Below are positions 1 through 12,173 of a stretch of DNA of 64,000 nucleotides, in pieces; position 1 is the stretch's first letter; each line of letters begins with the position of its first letter. The notes below the pieces were generated by a model, which was not told the DNA's origin, searched no databases, and saw nothing but the letters and a program-made list of their open reading frames with translations. Source of the DNA: Epichloe hybrida (Eukaryota; Ascomycota; Sordariomycetes; Hypocreales; Clavicipitaceae); contig JAFEKR010000002.1 in NCBI GenBank assembly GCA_019022495.1, forward strand, positions 4,402,001 to 4,466,000, in the 5' to 3' direction. A program made the translations under genes and the position numbers.

Positions 1-3000
1 TCTATGATAGTCCCAACGCTCCTTCGCGCTGGATCATCTTCGCATAGGGTGCAAAGTCGTGCAACCGGGGCAACGACGGCTCGAAAAGAGTCGGTCAGTA
101 CCGTGTCTGACAAGATGCTTGGACGTAAGAGGCAGCGACCAGGGGCCCTATTTTAATTTTTAAGGTGGACACTGCAGCTGCTGTTGTTATCGTCAGTGAT
201 GCAGGTCAAAAGGCCATGTCTGGTTGGCTGCCTCTGCGACAGGGGCATTGATCTGGAGGGACGCACGTCTTTCCACCCATGCGACGTGGTGAGGTCTTGT
301 GCCAATCAAACTTGGTTCGCACAGTAGCGCATTGCCTGATTTGATAGAAAGGCGCCTTTGGACATCAATACAGGAGACTCGAAGCCTTCGTTGGGAGACG
401 ATGCGTAATAAGGGCAGGACAGCATACGGAGTAGTAGACATGAAAAAAAGCGGCGCCTGTTGTGCTAATGAGTCACAAGGCTCTTTTTTTTTTTTTTTTT
501 TTTTGTTCTCCAACATGGTAGCGTAGCCAAGTATATCGCGCAAAAGAAACAATCTGTTTGGAGTGGCTCCTAGACGCAAAAAGGCTGAGTGAAATTGTGG
601 GAGCCCGAAAATAATAAGGATGTTTTCCCCTTTTGCCAATACATACTTGGCCCCCTTGCTCAGGAGGGCTCGGGAAAGCACATGCAACTTCGGCCACCGG
701 GCTAGTACATGATAGTCTTGTCTTGGCGACTAACAATGGAGGGTGTGAGTGATGGCAGGGTGCATGGTGCGGGATTTCCAGAATCGAAGTCGCCGGGCAC
801 CGTACGGGGTCTGTAATCATAGCATTTGTGGTCGTCGTGTCGAACCTAGTCTGCTAATAACAACGGCGACTTGCATGCATGGGCTCATTGGCCAAGCACC
901 AAAGTCGTCTTCGGGTATCGTAAAATGCATCATGACAACAGCCACCACTATAAGCTCGCAAAGTCTCCATACAGTCCGTACAGTGCACGGCGGCAGCTGC
1001 AGTGGAGCGAGCAGGGAACGGGACGTTGCGTGTACATGTACAGTAGCTTCCCGTTGTGGTGGAACCTCTGTTCTCCTGTATCAACGTGATCCTGGGTCCA
1101 CTCCTAGCCTGTTCGGAGCCTTGATCAAGAAAGACCATTTGGAGATGTGAAGTTTCATGCAGTCCAAAGCGGAAGTATGTGATATGTATGCAGTTGTATG
1201 CAGCTTCTTTGGGAACAAGAGCGCCTACTCCCATATGTAAGCCAAAGACACCGTGGTCTGGGCGAGATCAGAGGAGCTCAGCTTGGGGGCCATCTGTGAA
1301 TACACAATGCTCTTCATTGTAGCCTATAGGTAGGTAAATGAAATGCAGGCCTGCGTAGCCAAGTGAGATCAGTTGTCGCCGACTGGTGCTGGTCAGGCTG
1401 CGGTCCTGGTTTTGAAAAATTAGCAAGAATCCAGCACACGTTGGATCGTGCTTACCAATATCGAGACAAAACGTCAAACGCATACGCATGCCCAAGGCTG
1501 TGAGATACTGAAGGCGCCGGAAAGTGACACGAATACACCAGACGTCCTAATAAACATTCCAAGGTGCCACTCGGATGGCCTGAACTTCAAATCGTAAATA
1601 AACAAGCAAGACCAAGACATTGGCACAACAGCCCCCCATATTGAGGGAGACATGGGCAAATAAATTCTGCTGCGCGTGAAGTGGGTACAGCGATGAGTCG
1701 ACAAGTTGTGCCGACTCCCAAAGTTAATAAAGGAAGTGCGTGAGCGTGACAAAGATGGGAAAGTGCGATCGGTATTATCAGTGATCACCACGCGGTGCAA
1801 CGTACGCGCAGCGGTTTGCACAACCGGCATGCTCTTTCGGGTCACGCTCCTTCCCGCCAATCTCAGGTCGTCGACATAAATCAACATGTTTCCAATTAAT
1901 TAGTAAGTGGCAACATCGATCCTTTAAGAAGGCAGGCGCCTGTCTGTTTTGCCCAAGGGATTCTGGACCATCACAATGAGAGCCTCTGTCTACTCCGTAC
2001 GAGCTTGTCAAAACAACGACACCAGACCTGCCGTTCAAGCTGCAGCTTTTCGACGCACGACATTCGTGCACAGGTGACATTGCGAATTTGGACCATTCTG
2101 GACCAATTCGACTGGCCTGGTACACCTTTCACTACTCCGTAGAGAGAGGCCTATTCATCATCTGCTTGCTACGTCTTGGTTCACAGCGTCGGCTGCCTTT
2201 TGCGGCGAAATAATTCACAGGGATTCCATTCACGTTTGCTAGGGAAACGTTTGCTGGGGAAGCGTTTGCTGGGGGAAAATTCTGTTGTTGGCGAAGATCA
2301 TGACAATCTGCGACAAATGAAGCCTGGCAGGTCATTTCGCTAAACGTTGTTTGCACAGGGGACGTGCCAGGGCAATTTTGGCCGGGTGGGCGAGGATATT
2401 AGGGCAGGGCAAGCATCCAGGGCCAAGAATTTCATGTTTTCTCTCGAGCGAGAGGAAGAGGCTGAAGCAGCCGTCTGTACGGATTACGACGTGGAGGGAA
2501 TTATGAACGAGTTTGATTATACAGAGCGGACAGCGGGAAACCCAAACAACAACGCGGCCGCCAAAGTGTCACTGTATAATATTGTGAAATTAGTGAAATT
2601 AGTGTAACAGACGACCAACCAGCCAAACGGGTAGTTCCGCGCACGGAATATGCTTTTGTGATTTTTCCATCTGCAGGGCCAGGCCAGGCCAGTCCGGTTC
2701 CTCGTAGCGATGATAATAATAAGGACCGGCTAGCAAAGCTCTGCGAGCTGATTACAGTGGGGGGCCTTGGGTGGCTCCTGGACCGTGCGTTCGCACAAAT
2801 TTCAGCGGCACCCAGCCTCCGTATCTCGCCAGCGCTGCTCCAAGTCTTGGCTTCGTTCTGGCCAATATCGGTCAGCCGGTAAGTAGGTCACAGTCAGCAG
2901 GCGAAGCCGGACTGAAACACGAGACGATTTAATAGCAGGTCATGGATCAGCGAGATTGGGGCAAGCCGGATGATGCAAGCACGGGAAGATGGTGGATGGC

Positions 3001-4056
3001 CTAGTTCCGCAGCGTGACAGGTCGTGCTGGACGGTGCCGAGCGGGAAATTCCAGCACTGTGTGGCTTGCGCCCGAAGCTTCCATCAGTTGTCGGTCGCTA
3101 TTACTGAATAAATAAATATCGTTGATGATGAGCCTCACGACATGGCGTCTTGATGCCCGTTCTGTGTGACTGTGAGTCAGTGAGAGGCGCTAGGCAGCCA
3201 GCCAGCCTCGTTGCACAGGCCATGATATTAGTGAGCGACCACTCCGTTAATTCTGGCAAAATGATTTCGCTGGGGGGACTAACTGATTGATGTTATTGCA
3301 CGCACACGCGCACGCCTTGTCGCATGCCTGTCGGCCAGACTTGTACCCCCCCTGCCACCCCTGTTTTTTTGTCCTTGAACTCGAGCGGACCCAGGCCGGC
3401 CAACCCGTCGAGAGGAGAAAAGATGCGTCTGCTCTTGCCACCTGAATATTATAAGTATATGGTTCCAACTCCACCCACACCTCCGTCCCCTCTCCCTCTT
3501 CCTGATTTCTCCCAGGACTTTTGGCATTTGCCAATCAACAGTATCTAGAAACCATTCACACAAAGCTCATCAAGGCGCGTCGGTATTGATCCGGCGTTGT
3601 TTCTGTCACTCATTACTCACTACACTGAACAAGACGAGTCGCTGGCTACTTGATCAGCGTTCCTCCAGTATCGCCACCGCCAGATCTCATCAGGTTGGCT
3701 ACATAATTCCTCTATCCCGAGGAATCCCACAGTTACAACCTCGCCCCGGTCATGTTTGCAGCAGCAGGACAATTTTCAAACCCCTACTCATCCGACCACA
3801 TACCGAGGTGACGTGCCTAACGTCCACCACTTTTACGCGCTTTGAGCGAAGGCGCGACGTCCATAACCGGACAAGACAGCAACTTTGGCATCACGATTTT
3901 GCCGACATCATCTTCGGCAAGACGAGGGACACCTCGACACCACTCAACACTATTCCCGCCACTTCCTGTGGTTGGCCACGCTGGGCCAGAGCAGCTTTGA
4001 GGGGAAGCAACGCGTCACTGCATGTCAAGGCGACATAGCAGATTTCCACAATCACC
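1..4056. other. Intergenic, no supported gene
   Basis: Only short open frames without recognisable domains or fungal gene structure occur here. A 20-base T tract lies at about 485-504. Copies of the TACGGAGTA/TACTCCGTA dispersed motif lie near 415-430 and 2137-2146. A roughly 14-15 bp unit containing GTTTGCTGGGGAA is repeated three times at 2232-2276. The CT-rich stretch from about 3590 to 4056 is probably the promoter and 5' leader of the gene at 4057. Confidence 0.5.
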
Positions 4057-5301
4057 ATGAACTACCCATCACCACGAACACCAGGGTCGACTCCGATGCA
4101 CGACTGGGAATATTCCCGAATGTCATCCGCCACGCCTACACCGTCACCGCGACCGAACTGGTTCGACTCGTCGACTCCGCGACGGCCTGCGACACGAGCT
4201 GCTCATACGAGAGCCAGCAGTTACTCGCAGCATGGTGGTCTTACGCCCCGGACGCACCTGGAGTCCCCGAGATACAATAGCTATGGAGACTATTGTACGG
4301 TAGATGTGAGTGCCAAAGATTTCCCGTCGTCGCGCCGGACCACGGCCCCATATCAGACTCCTCCCAGGCGCGACCGCCGACACTCGTATACCTATGTCCG
4401 GGCTTCCACTCCCTATGGAGAATCCGACGAGGACGAGATCATCGAGACTCTGGGACGCACCTACGTGCTACCTGCCCAATCCCGTTTCCAGAGTCACCAC
4501 ACCGCGCATGCCTGGATGCACGATGGAGGACGGTACACTAATCAGGGCGCCCATCCGCAGAGCTCTCCATACTATGCCGACCCTGCCTGTGCGCGTGCCT
4601 CAACATACGACTCACCCCCCCAACAGCCTCCACCTCAGGCTCGCCCACCGACCAGCCACGGACACGCCCGTCGGTCGTCGGCTTCAGTTCCACAGCGGCC
4701 GTCGACTGTACGACCCACCGCAACGAGCCAGCGATCCAAGCCAGCACCGGCGCCCACCAAAGCAACTGAAGCCGACGCAAAGAGACACAGGATTCCTGCC
4801 GGATACCAGCTCAAGAACTGGGACCCCAACGAGGAACCAATCCTCCTACTTGGCAGTGTCTTTGACGCTAACAGCTTAGGAAAGTGGATCTACGACTGGA
4901 CCGTCTACGCTCATGGGGCTAGCAGCCCGATTGCAGACATGTCTGGTGACCTGTGGCTTATCTTAATCCAGCTGGTTGGTAAAATGAAGCGTGTTGAAGA
5001 GGTTGTCGGCCGTGTTCGTAGTATAGAGAACTGGGACATTATCAACGACTTCATCGACGTAGGTGAGCGTCTCACGGACAAACTTCGCAGCCTCCTGAAA
5101 GCTTGCGAGGCGCCCATGCTCAAAGCTGCCAAGAAGAAGGGCTCCGGACTGGGGAAGAATTCCGGAGTTGAATTTGTCAATACTCTCTTTGGTCGCGAAA
5201 GGGAATTGAGCAAAACGGAAAAATTCATGCAAAGCGTGAGACTTTTCAATCTCCGATTTGACGCTAACTGCGAGGAGATCGTCCAGAATCCCACGGTCTG
5301 A
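4057..5301 (+). CDS. Pro/Ser-rich fungal protein with conserved C-terminal domain, function unknown
   Basis: A single-exon frame of 414 residues starts at an ATG in good context (ATCACCATGA). Residues 1 to about 245 are low complexity, rich in Pro, Ser, Thr, Arg and Tyr, and likely disordered. From about residue 250 (RIPAGYQLKNWDPNEEPILLL) the sequence becomes an ordered, mostly helical domain of about 165 residues with regular hydrophobic spacing (WIYDWTVYAHG, LWLILIQLVGKMKRVEEVV, LTDKLRSLLKACEAPML). Fungal relatives are often labelled 'vegetative cell wall protein gp1'; that name reflects proline composition and is not functional evidence. I see no signal peptide or membrane span, so a cytosolic or nuclear protein is more likely than a wall protein. 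The nearest neighbour is more than 4 kb downstream, so context adds nothing. Confidence 0.8.
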   Translation: MNYPSPRTPGSTPMHDWEYSRMSSATPTPSPRPNWFDSSTPRRPATRAAHTRASSYSQHGGLTPRTHLESPRYNSYGDYCTVDVSAKDFPSSRRTTAPYQTPPRRDRRHSYTYVRASTPYGESDEDEIIETLGRTYVLPAQSRFQSHHTAHAWMHDGGRYTNQGAHPQSSPYYADPACARASTYDSPPQQPPPQARPPTSHGHARRSSASVPQRPSTVRPTATSQRSKPAPAPTKATEADAKRHRIPAGYQLKNWDPNEEPILLLGSVFDANSLGKWIYDWTVYAHGASSPIADMSGDLWLILIQLVGKMKRVEEVVGRVRSIENWDIINDFIDVGERLTDKLRSLLKACEAPMLKAAKKKGSGLGKNSGVEFVNTLFGRERELSKTEKFMQSVRLFNLRFDANCEEIVQNPTV

Positions 5302-6300
5302 TGATACCCTTCCGCTGTTGTGGATCTGCTACGCCAGCCCTTGGCCGTTCCGTAGGACCCCATATCAAATCGGGATACCTCTTACCTCTTCCAACCGTTT
5401 CCCCGTGGTCAAGTCGGCCTTGGAACTCTGAGACCTCCTGCCTAGGCGTCTTTTTTTTTAATATAAATTCCCGGATGGACATACCTGGAGACTGTATATT
5501 ATATTGAACTTCCTTTTCAGCCACATGGACTCTTGCAGGATTTGCGGCCAAGCTCGCGCGGAAGAAGTACTTTGTGTTTTGTTTCACTCTCCTTTTTTTC
5601 TTTTCTTTCTTCTGCCGTTTTCAACCTGGATAACATAACCGCGACCCTGGATTTTGTGTTTTCAAAAAGTCATCAAGATATCGAAGGAGCGACCTGTACC
5701 ACCAGCTTTGCACACGCGACACGGAGCAAGGGGCATTTTCCTTTCTTTATCTAGAGATACCCAACGTTTTCATTTTAAGCGTCGCAGGATTGGACGAAGA
5801 AGCTGCGCACCGATGGGAAGAGGGAAATGTGTTTGATAATAAATTTACGTTTCATGGTTTCGGAAAGGCAAGTTGCAAGGTTGACGGATTTTAGAATAGA
5901 CAAAAGCAAGATTGTCAACAAGAGTTGCTGTGCCAGTGCTTTCCAACGTGACAATGAATGGTCCACTTCCGTCTTGCCACCAGACTTAGGGTTTCCGCCG
6001 GTCCGCCCCTTGGCCCCTTGCAGTCCGGCCCGGTCGCTGGCCTTGCTAGTTAGTCTGGTCAGATGTGTTGATGCTGCGCAAACCGGTAGGCTAGCTCAGT
6101 CGTGAGGTTACATGAAAGACGTACGGATCCGTAGTGCGTGGTGATGGTGCATGTGGCTGGGACACGGACCTACATAAAATAAGCAGCCCCCTCGCGCCCC
6201 CTCGCGCCTTCCCGGTGCCCTGCCCCTTGATCCGTCTACCTGTAGGAACCCGTAGAAACATGCGGGCACAAGCGACTCGGCAGCAACTCGGCAGCACATA
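5302..6300. other. Intergenic, no supported gene
   Basis: Downstream of the gene ending at 5301 lies T-rich sequence (T runs near 5451 and 5587-5612) consistent with a 3' UTR. I see no frame with a domain or plausible splice structure, and no RNA gene. Confidence 0.45.
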
Positions 6301-6309
6301 CATACATAT

Positions 6310-7345
6310 GTATCTACGGTCCGTACGGAGTAATCCGTACGTGACGTTCAAACGGAAATAGCTCCCACTGCCTCGTTCGCGACTCGCGAGTCAAACGCGA
6401 CACTCTCCCGAGTCGTGATCCCGTCTTGACTCTTGGCAGAGGGTTCAGTTGCCAGCCACACTTGTAAACATGCAACATCTGGACGTATGTACGGAGTATG
6501 CCGTACTCCGCATGTATGTACTCCGTGGTTTCTCGGGGAATCAGTCGGCCTTGATTGGACCACTGAAGTGGTTGGAAAAGGAGGAACAAGGAAAAGAAAA
6601 AAGAAACGAACAGAGGTTGGGTCAGCCGTGCACTGCACTACCCCGTATATCCGCCCATCTGTGTTTGATTTCTTCTTCTTGTTGCATTCTTATCCGGGCA
6701 AGTCGTTTTCTGGAAAGCGCCCCGGGGAAAAGAAGGGGGGGGGTAACGTACTCCGTACATATACATACGGACTACAGGATGGCGGAAAGCCGCGTGTTCG
6801 AGAACCGACTCGATTCGCTGTGCAGGCGCGTGGCTGCATCGAGCTCGGCTTCCACTGCAACTCCAATCTTCGTTACGGAGTACTTGGAGCGGAAACATGT
6901 TCCGGCTGGCACATTACGACATGATTGTCATTGACATCCGAACACGCTTGTTCTTTTTTTTCGGAGCGGATTCAAAACGCCACTTCCACCCCCCCCCCCC
7001 CTTGCGTTTCTTACACGATGGACTGATCGATCCTGCAGCCGAATGCGCCATCTTTAATCCGTGATCCGTACGGACTACTCTGTAATACTCCGTACTCTGT
7101 ACATCCGTGGTCCGTGGAACATATTACATGATTGCTCCTGCCCACCACCATGAGTCACATGCCAAACAGCACGACGGGAGAGCAAAACGAAAACTATGTA
7201 TGTAGAAGCAAGAAGCGGGGGTATCTTGCTCCCATGTAATCCGTACGGAGTATTCCGTACTCCATGCATACTGTATACATAATATTGCCTGGCCCGTCCG
7301 GAGTACTACGAGGATTACGGAGTACTACGGATTACATTACATACT
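6310..7345. repeat. Cluster of dispersed TACTCCGTA / TACGGAGTA motif copies
   Basis: Short copies of an imperfect palindrome centred on TACTCCGTAC or GTACGGAGTA occur in both orientations at 6321-6341, 6487-6527, 6747-6775, about 6873-6883, 7061-7115, 7236-7265 and 7297-7342. Several are back to back, for example GTACGGAGTATGCCGTACTC at 6489-6508. No coding frame here is credible. Isolated copies recur across the window in non-coding DNA (about 415, 2138, 23102, 23312, 24902, 32568, 36243, 43425, 43633, 46208, 54765). The family resembles short intergenic palindromic repeats I associate with clavicipitoid fungi. Its function is unknown. Confidence 0.75.
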
Positions 7346-8860
7346 TCTGCTCGTAGCGGAAAGGACGGAATGGATGGATTGTGGAAACGGACCAATGACG
7401 GGGGTATGGCTGGCTGGCCATTCGGAACATGAACGCCCCATGCACGTTTCCCGTGATGGGGTGCCGTCGAGTTCTTATTTCATGCATGTGATTGTGATGT
7501 TCTGAGAAACAAGAACATGAAAAGGTTCAGTAAAATGGACGTTGATTGGACACGGGGTTCCCGAGACAGTGCGAGTAGACCGACGCATCTCATCTCCGTT
7601 CGCAAATCGGAAAGTGGCTGTTGCGCGTGGCATTTCGTGTGGCATTTCGTGTGGCATTCATTTCCCTGCAGGCGACCACCCACCTTCGGGACTCGGTATT
7701 GGTGGGAGCTTCATCATCATCATCATCATCTTGTGATTCATGCTTACTGCTGACACGACAGCTATTCGGTCAATCTTTTCGTGCGCAAAGCAGTGTAACT
7801 CGTTCGCATGGCCAACACGAGATGCGACGATATACGGCGCTTTGCCCCAAGGTGACAAATGTGTGGATGGGCGCCTCGGGGTTTGGGTGTCCCAGGGTGT
7901 GACGGCGATGCAAGTGACCAGCTTGCCTTGTACTCTTCTACTATGGAAGGACCCTTGCTCCGAGGGAACGTGTCGCAACTGCTTCATCGTATCGGGTGAT
8001 GGAATGAATGGCCTTTGATAGATATTGCCATGACTTCCACTCCGTATGGATACATTAATTAGTCTAGAGCCAATATCGACGAAGGGCCGAGGTCTGGTTG
8101 CATGCGCGCATTGTGTCATGGACTTTTGCGTACCTTGTAACTGAATCCTTGGACCTTGACATGGCGCGGTATCAGTGGCGCGGTGTTCGAATGACAAGGT
8201 GTGTGTGAGAGAGGGAACGCATGTTTGTCTCGTGGTACTTGAAACTTTTTTGCAGAGAACCAAGAACCAGCAAACACACAAATTATCGTAACTGTGTGCG
8301 GTCTAACCTGCGTTGGAAATAACAGAGCGGGAAGTTATGATTGAAAAAAAAAAAAAAAATGCAACTCCCCTTCGACTTATAATCGCCGCATCCGCCTATA
8401 TTCCAAACCGTAGTCCTCGCTGCCAGCCTGCCAACACCGAAAAGAAGCAAGAGTAAGAGTGACAGACAAATGTAAAGTGAATCACTTCCAAACATTCGAG
8501 CTCTCACTTCCAGACCTCTTTCCCTCCTGATACGTCTCACTCGGCCCGTTATACAGGCCCTTTGATCCTCCAAATCTCCCGGCGCCGCTTCTCCTTCTTC
8601 GGCTCATACTGCCAGTCGTTCGCCAAATGCTCGATAAACCTACCCTTGCCGTCCTCGACGGGTCTGGAGGAGCGTCGAGATGAGCTCGGAGCAGGCTTCA
8701 GACGAGTTGGACAGGGTGGAATTGATTTGGTTTTTGGGCAATCTATTGTCCCTTCCTTGTTTCTTTTCTCGTCGTCTTTCGGGCAGGTGGTAAAAGCCTC
8801 TTGAGTCCTACAGACGGACACACACGCAATCCACTATCGTGCAACATCCAGTACTGTCGC
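7346..8860. other. Intergenic with microsatellites, no confident gene
   Basis: Holds three TGGCATTTCGTG units at 7628-7656, a (CAT) run at 7710-7730 and a 17-base A tract near 8344-8360. A 90-codon frame on the minus strand (8549-8821) is rich in Lys, Arg, Pro and Ser and ends ...WRIKGPV. It has no ATG, so it could only be the last exon of a spliced gene, and I could not identify an upstream exon. Confidence 0.35.
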
Positions 8861-8864
8861 ATCG

Positions 8865-9050
8865 ATGTTGACGTTGCCAATGGAGAAGGAGGTCCTCACT
8901 GGAACTGAAATATTTTTTCAACAAGTCGGCAGCATGACTAAGCCCGAAGCGACCCGAAGGTTCCTCGTCACGAGAGCGTTGCTATTCGGAGCTGTGTTTG
9001 CTTACTCCTTATCCCGTATCATATATTATAATGCATATAATGCACTTTGA
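8865..9050 (+). CDS. Putative small single-span membrane protein
   Basis: A 61-codon frame opens with ATG. Its C-terminal half, from about residue 34, is a basic-flanked hydrophobic segment (FLVTRALLFGAVFAYSLSRIIYY) that would form one membrane span. An internal ATG at residue 24 would give a 38-residue version starting just before the basic stretch, which looks like the layout of tiny mitochondrial inner-membrane proteins. I do not recognise the family, and a chance frame is quite possible. The T-rich stop region and the next gene at 9436 leave room for an independent transcript. Confidence 0.25.
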   Translation: MLTLPMEKEVLTGTEIFFQQVGSMTKPEATRRFLVTRALLFGAVFAYSLSRIIYYNAYNAL

Positions 9051-9435
9051 AGTGCGGGGTGGTTGAACCATAATATTACGTGTGTTTTCTACGGGAGGGT
9101 GTGGTAATAATAATCGAGTCACTTAACTATGTACATGCAGCTAATCCAGTCCATACATAGGACAAATTCTTATGTGGGTACAGCCGCTCCTCCTACTCAT
9201 GCCACCTCGAGGGCAAAGTTCTTCAATGCACAGCCCTCAAAACCTGTTCCACCAAAGCAGACATTGAACCCTTATTTATTCATCTCGCGTCCTAAATCGA
9301 TCAACATGTTATTGTGACACTCTTCTCGACATCTGTACCTTCCCCAGCTGGTTGGCGCTCACGTTACTTGATAATTGACTATTGACTCTTCCTCTTCTTT
9401 CCATCTCTTCCCTTCCCCGCATCAACTTCATCACC

Positions 9436-10638
9436 ATGCACTACGTGCGACTCAAGGGACCACCGAAAATAAACGTCCTCGCAGATGGAATTCAGACGAC
9501 ACTGACGTTTGAAATTGCAAACGACTTGGGTGACGATCTCCTCGGCCCCGTGGACCCCGTTAGCATCACCGTCGGGGCTCATGCAGAATCGTCGCGCTAC
9601 GACAATGTATCATGCGCCTTGACCGAGAGGCTCAAGCTGGAATGGGGAATGGGACAACGGGTGCTGAAGCCGACTTTTAAGCTGCCGCAAAAGATTGAAA
9701 ATGCCATCGCGAGCGGACATTCGGTATCCGTATCTATTGGGCCCGCAAACCCAGACCTGGCTGCCGACAGCGTCTACAACATCCTCATGTCGTCCATCAA
9801 GGACCGCGGAGAGGGCGCCGACGGGCTCATCTCAACCGTCACGGTGGGCCTGAGCGGACCTGACGTCGACCAGGATGCTTCTCTTCGTCGAATCCTGCTG
9901 AGCGGACGCGGGGAACCGCCGCAATACCTCATCATCGGTGAACAAATCGGACACAGCATCGCCCGACATATCTGGGATGCCGGCCTCGTGTCTCTATGCG
10001 CCATCGCAGGGACGTTCAAGTTCCCCGACCTCGCACCCAGCCAAAGTAGCTGCATGACGAAAGTACACCAGATTCTCATCCAGAGCAATGGAGTCAATGT
10101 CCTCGAGCTCGGCTGTGGCGTCGGAATCCTGGGACTCGGCCTCAGTGCCGTCTTTCCCAAGGGCGCGGGCGATTGCACCATTCTCATGACCGACTGCCAC
10201 GATGCAAAGCGCAGAGCACGCTCCAACATGGGTCTCCTGCACCAGCAGCGGTCTGGATCCAACCTCGGCTACGCGCAAGTCATGTACGAGAATCTGAAAT
10301 GGGACAACGGTCGCCAGGGACGCTTCGGCTCCAAAGTTCAGGACCGTCGCTGGGACCTCATCATGTTGAGTGACTGCACGTACAATGTCGACAGCATTCC
10401 CGACCTGGTAGGCACACTGTCTGCCGTACACCGGCTGAACAAGGACTTTGACCCCGACGGTCAGACATTCTCGACAAAGGTCTTTCTTGCAACGAAGCCA
10501 CGGCATGACGACGAACTGGTTCTCTTTGACATGATGGCTGCTGAGGACTGGACCATCGCAGACAAATTGGTCCTGTCGCTCCCTGTCCTGGGACGTGAAT
10601 CAGAGAAGGTGGAGATGTACCTCTTTGAGAAAGTTTGA
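9436..10638 (+). CDS. SAM-dependent methyltransferase, family 16 (lysine methyltransferase-like)
   Basis: Intronless gene of 400 residues. The ATG at 9436 in the context TCACCATGC is preferred; the open frame upstream of it has no ATG. The N-terminal ~190 residues are a poorly conserved extension. The SAM-binding motif I is VLELGCGVGILGLGL at about residues 222-236, followed by an acidic motif II (MTDCHD). The motif WDLIMLSDCTYN near residue 305 is the D-x-x-Y-like signature region of Methyltransf_16 enzymes (METTL21/EFM class). Members methylate lysines on translation factors, chaperones or other proteins in the cytosol, but the substrate cannot be read from sequence. At ~400 residues it is longer than the minimal ~250-residue family members because of the N-terminal extension. 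Confidence 0.85.
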   Translation: MHYVRLKGPPKINVLADGIQTTLTFEIANDLGDDLLGPVDPVSITVGAHAESSRYDNVSCALTERLKLEWGMGQRVLKPTFKLPQKIENAIASGHSVSVSIGPANPDLAADSVYNILMSSIKDRGEGADGLISTVTVGLSGPDVDQDASLRRILLSGRGEPPQYLIIGEQIGHSIARHIWDAGLVSLCAIAGTFKFPDLAPSQSSCMTKVHQILIQSNGVNVLELGCGVGILGLGLSAVFPKGAGDCTILMTDCHDAKRRARSNMGLLHQQRSGSNLGYAQVMYENLKWDNGRQGRFGSKVQDRRWDLIMLSDCTYNVDSIPDLVGTLSAVHRLNKDFDPDGQTFSTKVFLATKPRHDDELVLFDMMAAEDWTIADKLVLSLPVLGRESEKVEMYLFEKV

Positions 10639-12173
10639 ATACCCCATGCAGGACAGCGACATGGCGTACGGATACGTGTCGAAAAAACACTTTACCACCT
10701 CGGGATCGTGATGGCATACTCATGGCATTGGGCGATGGATAGTCACGGAGCACCAAGATGAATTCTTACCTTTGAGCCGTCTCGGGCTCCGTAAAAGGAC
10801 TTGACTGACATCCATTGTATTTGTGGGCTGTATGTCTCAGTGGAATATATATAACCCAAGAGCAGCCTGAAAGAGACATGACATGTGGCCGCATTGGATG
10901 CAAGTTTTGTTACAGGATGATGTATATTGAACCGGTTGCCTCTGGAAAAAGGCGCTGCGACGGGTGGACTTGGCATGGTCTGACAGCATAATGCACCCCC
11001 TCTTCAAAAAGCCTAGACATGACCATGGAATGGAGTCCCAACATGCTCAACGGACAAGACAGCCTGGAGAAGAAGCGCGGGAGGCGTTGATCCACATATG
11101 CGCGCAGACCACTGACTCAGTGGAGGCAGTTTAGCAGTTGTGTCGATACACTCCTTTCTCCTCCTCGTCCCTGTTCACGTTTCGTTCTGTTGGACAAAGG
11201 AGATGATGGCCGCAAGTCCGCTCTATTACCCTGGGACCTTGTTCGGCCTGCATTTTTCCTCCAGCCGCTCCACCCTCGGTGTGTCTCAACCGGGGCTCAT
11301 GATTCACAGCGGTTGATGACCAAGGCGGACTTGAACATGTCTTCAACATGGAGCACACGAGGAAGACGCTTGCCGGCGATGATTTTTGTTCGAGGTATAC
11401 CCCGGTGGTGGGCGCAAGCGAGTTTCCATTTGCCGAGATGATATTACGAATTGCTTGCATTCTTCCATGGGATGGATAACGGCGTCCGTGGTCTTGACTC
11501 TGGTTACAGCGCTGGACTGTTGTTACCCGATCCCTCCCGCATCCAGACTAATTTGTTGTATACGAGACGAACGCCTTTCGTTACCCCCCGCCAGGCTCCA
11601 GTGCGGGAACCACAATTCGTGGCTGGCCCCGATTAATACCTTCATTGCGCGCGGCTTCTCATACTATCCAGGGGACCTTTTGGCGCACCTGGGGCATCGT
11701 TTGTCGCCAGAATGCATCCTGACCTGGGAAAACCTCAACTACGATGTTCCCGTGCCGGGAAGACCAAGGGACCATGGACGGGCATGGAGTATACATGGAC
11801 ATTTAAAAAAAGGAAACTTGGAAGCAAGGCCGATGGACTGAAGAAATGCTCTTTTGCTGTCTGTCTGGTGCAATCAGTAGTAGAATAAGAGCCATTGAAT
11901 TGAATTGAAAGAGCATCTATCTAATCCGTACCCCACCCACATGTTCCTCTTTGCCCAATGTGACTGATTGAACGGCACGGCACGGCACGGCATGGCGTGT
12001 TATTAGTGGCAAAAAGTTTAATTGACAAGTGGTGGGTTGGTGGTGCCAAGCAGCCGAGGTGAAGGTGGGCTGAGCAAAAACTGGACTGACTGGCGGGGAC
12101 GGCGGTTTTTATCAATCGATCCGGTAAACGTCGACGTGGAACTCGACGACTTTCCCGTCCCATTATCACGTCC
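10639..12173. other. Intergenic, no supported gene
   Basis: About 1.5 kb between two plus-strand genes. Open frames are short and without domains. A GGCAC pentamer is repeated about four times near 11971-11990 (CGGCACGGCACGGCACGG). From about 12000 onward this is presumably the promoter of the NRDE gene. Confidence 0.45.

Noticed and set aside
6433..6934. Two overlapping ~160-codon frames in the motif cluster
   Set aside because: They read across poly-G/poly-A and the TACTCCGTA repeats and overlap in different frames; no protein features.
7658..8281. Minus-strand 207-codon frame
   Set aside because: Low-complexity composition with a Met run from the (CAT) microsatellite and no domain.
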